Assembly (NCBI RefSeq): GCF_000621585.1
Contig: NZ_KK211309.1
Coordinates: 129,926-193,925, forward strand
DNA from: [Eubacterium] cellulosolvens LD2006
GTDB taxonomy: Bacteria; Bacillota; Clostridia; Lachnospirales; Lachnospiraceae
DNA: 64,000 nucleotides
Reading direction: 5' to 3'
Position numbers and translations under genes: made by a program. Positions 60,078 through 64,000 of the stretch are shown here, piece after piece. Within the stretch, counting starts at the first letter, position 1, and each line of letters opens with the position of its first letter. The notes below the pieces were generated by a model. It worked only from the letters and a program-made list of their open reading frames with translations. It had not been told where the DNA came from and ran no database searches.

Positions 60078-60772
60078 ACGAGATCTTAAGATGCGTGAAC
60101 CTCACAAAGGTCTACGGCCAGAAGCTCGCGCTGGATCGCATGTCTCTCAGTATTTACAGCGGAAGAATTGTGGGTCTTCTCGGACCGAACGGAAGCGGAA
60201 AGACGACGTTTCTGAAGCTTGCGGCCGGCATGATGATTCCTTCTTCCGGAGATGTTTTTATCGACGGGTTCCGGCCGGGCGTCGAGACGAAGTCGGTGGT
60301 ATCCTATCTGCCGGATCACCTCTATGTGCCGGACTGGATGAAGGTCAGGGATCTGGAGGAGTACTATCAGGATTTCTTTGCTGACTTTGACCGGCGAAGA
60401 GCGGATGAGATGCTTGGGCTTCTGGGAATTGATAACCGCTGGGTATTGAAACAGCTCTCCAAGGGAAACAAAGAGAAGGTTCAGCTGATCATGACGATGA
60501 GCAGAAGGGCGAAACTCTATCTTCTCGACGAGCCGATTGCCGGCGTTGATCCTGCGGCCAGGGACTACATTCTCCGCACGATCATCAACAACTATGAGCC
60601 GAACTCGACGATCATCCTTTCCACACATCTGATTGCCGACATCGAGCGCATCCTCGACGATGTTATATTCATCCGCGACGGTCATATTCTCCGTTACGGC
60701 TGTGTGGAGGATCTCAGAAACGCAAGTGGAACATCGATCGATCATCTCTTCAGGGAGGAATTCAGATGCTGA
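60074..60772 (+). CDS. ABC transporter ATP-binding protein
   Basis: A 232-residue ATPase: Walker A G-P-N-G-S-G-K-T-T, signature Q-L-S-K-G-N-K-E-K, Walker B L-Y-L-L-D-E-P and the H-loop S-T-H-L. The family is that of YtrB/BcrA-type exporters, often linked to cell-envelope stress or peptide antibiotics. It is translated together with the GntR regulator and the permease (overlaps on both sides). Confidence 0.95.
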   Translation: MNEILRCVNLTKVYGQKLALDRMSLSIYSGRIVGLLGPNGSGKTTFLKLAAGMMIPSSGDVFIDGFRPGVETKSVVSYLPDHLYVPDWMKVRDLEEYYQDFFADFDRRRADEMLGLLGIDNRWVLKQLSKGNKEKVQLIMTMSRRAKLYLLDEPIAGVDPAARDYILRTIINNYEPNSTIILSTHLIADIERILDDVIFIRDGHILRYGCVEDLRNASGTSIDHLFREEFRC

Positions 60773-61602
60773 GCAAAGTAATGAAATATGAATGGAAGGC
60801 AACCAGCAAGATTCTGCTCATTCTTCACGGCGCGCTGGCCGCCTACGGTATCTTATGTGCGGTTACCTTATCCAGCTTCGTGGACATCGTGTCCGTCAAC
60901 TGGTCGGGACTTCTGTTTACACTCTATGTTATTTTTGTACTGGCGGCGGGGCTTTTTACAATTTTGGTTCCGGCAATCCGCTACTACCGCAGTATGTATC
61001 ACGAGGAGGGATATCTGACACACTCTGTTCCTGTTACCAGCTATACTCTTGTCACCGGAAGGCTGTTGAACGCGCTGATCTGGTATGTCATTGATCTTGC
61101 GATCATCTCACTGACTACGTTTGTGATTCTGGTCGGAGTCCTGCATGAGCCGAGGTTTATCACAGAGGCGTTCGAATGGATCGGCGATGGAGTGGTGAGC
61201 TTCGCGGACAGCGCGGGCGTACCGGTTGAGATCTTTGCCGTGTTCCTGATCATACTGATTTCCGCGTCCTTCATTTTCAGTCTGTTTACGGTTTACCTGA
61301 GCATCGCGCTCGGAAGTCTGGTGAAAGAGCACCGTGTGGCGATGTCGATTGCGTTCTATTTCGGACTGCATATGGCGTACAATGTATTCACTACCATCTA
61401 CGGAATTCTTTTATCGCAGATTGAAGGCAGTCTGTACAATGTGTCGAGGCGCCTGAGCATTTTCAGCAGCGGCACAAGCGGAGTGTTCGCGAAGTACTTT
61501 TTCCATATGCTCATCGGTTACTCGATTTTCTTTATCATTGGAAGCGTTGCCTATTATTTTATCATTGTAAGAATTGATGAGAAAAAGCTGAATCTTCAGT
61601 GA
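60766..61602 (+). CDS. ABC transporter permease
   Basis: A 278-residue protein with six hydrophobic helices (about 12-37, 45-68, 104-128, 157-187, 195-220, 243-268). Together with the preceding ATPase it should form an efflux or sensing transporter; substrate unknown. The start overlaps the ATPase gene by 7 bases. A terminator follows at 61693. Confidence 0.88.
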   Translation: MLSKVMKYEWKATSKILLILHGALAAYGILCAVTLSSFVDIVSVNWSGLLFTLYVIFVLAAGLFTILVPAIRYYRSMYHEEGYLTHSVPVTSYTLVTGRLLNALIWYVIDLAIISLTTFVILVGVLHEPRFITEAFEWIGDGVVSFADSAGVPVEIFAVFLIILISASFIFSLFTVYLSIALGSLVKEHRVAMSIAFYFGLHMAYNVFTTIYGILLSQIEGSLYNVSRRLSIFSSGTSGVFAKYFFHMLIGYSIFFIIGSVAYYFIIVRIDEKKLNLQ

Positions 61603-61692
61603 GAAAAATGTGCGAATCCGGGCGGCAGTGACAGAAAATTGCGCAAAATGTCAAAAATGTTGCGGATTTGAGAAAGAGAGAATTTGCGGCGC

Positions 61693-61735
61693 AAACACAT
61701 TCTGCAGGAGGATGTTCCGGCGGAATGTGTTTTTG
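61693..61735 (+). terminator. Terminator of the GntR-ABC operon
   Basis: Stem aaacacattc / gaatgtgttt with a 20-base internal part, followed by T residues. Confidence 0.85.
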
Positions 61736-61877
61736 ACTGTAAAAAATTCTGATGTAGCTGCTGTATAAGACGAAAATTATAGGAAGATGCGTAAAAGTAT
61801 GAATTTTTCGTGAAATTTTCGCCCGGATAGGTTACAATGAAATGCGTAATTTATATTTATCACCACAGGGGGAAACT

Positions 61878-62672
61878 ATGAAAAAATCAACGAAATTTGT
61901 TGCGGCACTTTTGATCGGAGCCATGACTCTTTCTATGGCAGGATGCCAGCCGAAGGCGGAGAAAACAACATCTTCTGTAACAGCTGCAAGCTCTGTTGAC
62001 ACTGAGTCTGTATCTGATGTTGCTACGTCTTATGACTTTGAGGATGTTCTTGCTGATTCTTACGAGACAGCAGATACAAGCTCTGCAAGTTCTGTATCTG
62101 AGTCTGTTGAGAGCACATCCGAGGAGCTTAGCGTAGGTGCTTCTGCAGGAACAGAGTACACAAACGAGACATTCAACCTGAAGTTCGCGCTTCCGGAGGG
62201 ATGGAGCTTCTATTCTGAGGAGCAGATGGAGCAGCTCAACGCCACAATCGGTGACAAGCTGGACAACAAGATGGTTGCTGACGCGATCAAGAGCGGTAAA
62301 GTATTCATCGATATGTATGCTGCAAGCGCAGATCAGTTCCAGAACGTAAATATCAACCTTGCAGATGCTCATGTAGACATCGAGAAAGCCGGCGGTGCGG
62401 ATGTAATGATGTCCGATACAGTTCTCAATTCCACAAAGTCCGCACTTGAGGGCCAGGGAATGACAGACATCGAGATCACAAAGGGAACAGCGACATTCCT
62501 TGGAAAAGCTGACACACCTGCAATCCTTGTAAAAGGTTCGATCAGCGGCGTTCCGGTTTACGAGACACTTGTTTACGCAATCAGCGGACACTATCTCGCA
62601 ACAGTTACTGCTGTATCCATCAACGAGGATACAACACAGTCCATTCTTGACGGTTTCACAACACTTGACTGA
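61878..62672 (+). CDS. Lipoprotein, paralogue 1
   Basis: A 264-residue exported lipoprotein with lipobox M-A-G-C (Cys near residue 22), a Ser/Thr/Glu-rich linker (25-95), then a domain beginning T-N-E-T-F-N-L-K-F. It resembles the product at 63130 along its length: T-F-L-G-K-A-D-T-P, V-Y-E-T-L-V-Y, H-Y-L-A-T-V-T-A and T-T-Q-S-I-L-D-G-F-T recur there. The function is unknown; the C-terminal pattern is like stress- or protein-stabilising surface domains but I cannot name it. GGGGGA precedes the ATG. Confidence 0.85.
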   Translation: MKKSTKFVAALLIGAMTLSMAGCQPKAEKTTSSVTAASSVDTESVSDVATSYDFEDVLADSYETADTSSASSVSESVESTSEELSVGASAGTEYTNETFNLKFALPEGWSFYSEEQMEQLNATIGDKLDNKMVADAIKSGKVFIDMYAASADQFQNVNINLADAHVDIEKAGGADVMMSDTVLNSTKSALEGQGMTDIEITKGTATFLGKADTPAILVKGSISGVPVYETLVYAISGHYLATVTAVSINEDTTQSILDGFTTLD

Positions 62673-62721
62673 TCCGTCCGGAAAAAAGAAAATGACGTGT
62701 AAGCCCTCACGGGCTTGACAT

Positions 62722-62773
62722 ATTGCAAGGGTGGTTCTTACCTTACTTACAAATACTCTTTCCACCCTTGCAT
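62722..62773. repeat. Inverted repeat with 11-base arms
   Basis: tgcaagggtgg / ccacccttgca around a 30-base loop, with no T run. Lies between the two lipoprotein genes. Confidence 0.6.
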
Positions 62774-62808
62774 TCAATTGCATGATGATATCCGATTCGG
62801 ATATTTTG

Positions 62809-62846
62809 GAAACCCTCTTCGGTCTTCTTGCCGGAGAGGGTTTTTA
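62809..62846 (+). terminator. Intrinsic terminator
   Basis: Stem aaaccctcttcgg / ccggagagggttt followed by T residues. Confidence 0.88.
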
Positions 62847-62850
62847 TCAT

Positions 62851-62896
62851 GTCATGGAAAATCCTCGGGAGTTTCCATGACACAAAACGCTCCGCA
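62851..62896 (+). repeat. Dispersed repeat family 1, copy 8 (left end only)
   Basis: Only the left hairpin gtcatgg / ccatgac and acaaaacgctccgc remain, directly behind the terminator T run. The rest of the gap to 63129 shows nothing certain. Confidence 0.8.
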
Positions 62897-63129
62897 TGCA
62901 AAAGAATCTGATATTTTTGAGATTGAAGCGTGTTTTTTTACACCTGTATCAGTTATAATGTTTATAAAAGTGATACGTGAGATTTGCGGTGACGGGGCGC
63001 GAGCGAAGTATCCCGCGGATTTTACGAACGATGTACCTGTATAGCTGTTCTTTAACAATTTAACCGGATACTTGCCTGCTTAACGTTTATTTCAGACGAT
63101 CCGGAAGCGGATCGATACAGGAGGAATCT

Positions 63130-63972
63130 ATGAGAAAAGCGACGAAATTTGTTTCTGTACTTCTGATTGGAGCGATGATGCTCCCGATGACAGCGTGCGT
63201 GAAGAAGGTGGAGAAGACGTCTTCCTCTGGGGACGAGGAGATCGAAGCGACGGCGGATTCTTCTGAGGAGGCGGAGGAAGTACTTCCGGCCAAAGCGATG
63301 GTTGCATCCTCGGAGGTGAACGCCCTTCTGGAGGAGCTTGCATCCGCCTCTTCCGATTCTGAATCAGCGTCGGCTTCTGTTAGTGAATCCTCTGTGAGTG
63401 CGTCTTCGGCCGCTGATGCGGGAGATCAGATTTTTGGAGTGATCTCGGGAGACTGCTACACGAATGAGGCCTTCAATTTCAAATTCCAGCCGGAGTGCTG
63501 CTTTGAGTTTGCGACGGATGAGGAAATGCTCGAGACCAATGACATGGAGGGCGGGCAGTGGACGGATGAGGCGAAGAAGGCGGCGATCGGGAAAGGAAAA
63601 ACGTTCTATGATCTGTACGCGACAAGTGAAGATCCGTATCAGACGGTCATTGTCATTCTGAAAGACGCGATTTTTGACGTACAGGCGGCCGGCGGTCTGG
63701 AGACACTGATGGACGAGGACGTGCGCGCGTCCGTGGAGAAAGAGCTCGAGGGTGAAGGCTATGAGAACTGCAAAGTGGAGAAGAGCACGGTGAATTTCCT
63801 CGGCGATCCGAATGCTCCGGCGTTCAAAATTACGGCGGATCTCTACGGAATGAAGGTATACGAGACGATGGTCTTTGTTGTCAACGGGCATTACTTCGCG
63901 ACCATCACAACGGCTTCGCTGGAAGAAGATTCCACGCAGACAATTCTGGACAGTTTTACAAAGATTAAATGA
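63130..63972 (+). CDS. Lipoprotein, paralogue 2
   Basis: A 280-residue exported lipoprotein: lipobox M-T-A-C (Cys near 21), a long Ser/Glu/Ala linker (30-105), then the same domain as the 61878 gene starting T-N-E-A-F-N-F-K-F and ending T-Q-T-I-L-D-S-F-T. It adds two extra Cys residues near E-C-C-F-E. The GC content of the codons is higher than in the first paralogue. CAGGAGG stands before the ATG. Function unknown. Confidence 0.87.
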   Translation: MRKATKFVSVLLIGAMMLPMTACVKKVEKTSSSGDEEIEATADSSEEAEEVLPAKAMVASSEVNALLEELASASSDSESASASVSESSVSASSAADAGDQIFGVISGDCYTNEAFNFKFQPECCFEFATDEEMLETNDMEGGQWTDEAKKAAIGKGKTFYDLYATSEDPYQTVIVILKDAIFDVQAAGGLETLMDEDVRASVEKELEGEGYENCKVEKSTVNFLGDPNAPAFKITADLYGMKVYETMVFVVNGHYFATITTASLEEDSTQTILDSFTKIK

Positions 63973-64000
63973 CGGGGATGACCCGATCGTAAAAGAAACC

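Noticed and set aside
1-64000. Insertion sequences or transposases
   Set aside because: No DDE, serine or HUH transposase motif was found in any coding region; the repeats carry no gene.

Overview
The window looks like a chromosomal piece of an anaerobic low-GC-clade Gram-positive bacterium, most likely a xylan-degrading gut Lachnospiraceae (Clostridia). Supports: sigma-A type promoters (TTGACA-17-TATAAT), a CIRCE heat-shock operator, class 1B dihydroorotate dehydrogenase with its PyrK partner, a class B sortase, a Firmicutes-type (T7SSb) secretion cluster, strong AGGAGG ribosome sites, and secreted GH30/GH43 xylan enzymes. No species call is made.

Layout. 1-8.8 kb: GNAT acetyltransferase, glnS, a HAD phosphatase, htpG behind a CIRCE element, aroK, a DUF5721-like protein, a small membrane protein and a cold-shock protein. 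8.9-15.1 kb: pyrimidine operon pyrF-pyrK-pyrD-pyrE followed by a membrane protein and an M29-type aminopeptidase. 15.4-19.0 kb: purine operon purE-purM-purN-purD. 20.1-22.4 kb: an unrecognised protein overlapping a CstA pyruvate/peptide carrier. 23.6-23.8 kb: two tRNA genes (Val, Met) on the minus strand with their own promoter and terminator. 25.0-29.8 kb: two secreted xylan enzymes (GH30_8 glucuronoxylanase and GH43-CBM6) that carry the same CBM13 and CBM2 tails. 30.2-33.9 kb: a 23S rRNA methyltransferase followed by an AT-rich accessory trio (HTH, unknown 251-aa protein, KilA-N protein). 34.2-44.4 kb: cell-surface polysaccharide region with an acyltransferase, the CpsB/CpsC/CpsD phosphatase-polymerisation-kinase set, an LCP ligase, a class B sortase with one APKTG surface protein, a putative SGNH-like exoprotein and a CapD-type dehydratase. 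45.5-59.3 kb: type VII secretion cluster (EsaA-like, EsxA, EssA-like, EsaB, EssB, EssC) and, directly behind, an effector island: small helical partner, 698-aa LXG-like effector with a glycine-rich C-terminus, DUF3592-like membrane protein, DUF4176 protein, lipoprotein and another small helical protein. 59.7-61.6 kb: YtrA-like GntR regulator with its ABC transporter. 61.9-64 kb: two paralogous lipoproteins.

Two families of non-coding repeats are scattered between genes. The first (about 170 bp, ten full or partial copies) is always read in the same direction as the gene to its left, usually starts right behind an intrinsic terminator, and begins with a hairpin whose arms change in sequence but stay complementary. 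The second (about 240 bp, three copies) has a UUCG-capped stem whose outer pairs also covary. Both explain many spurious open frames. The clearest candidates for undescribed biology are the type VII effector island, the KilA-N trio, and these terminator-associated repeats.
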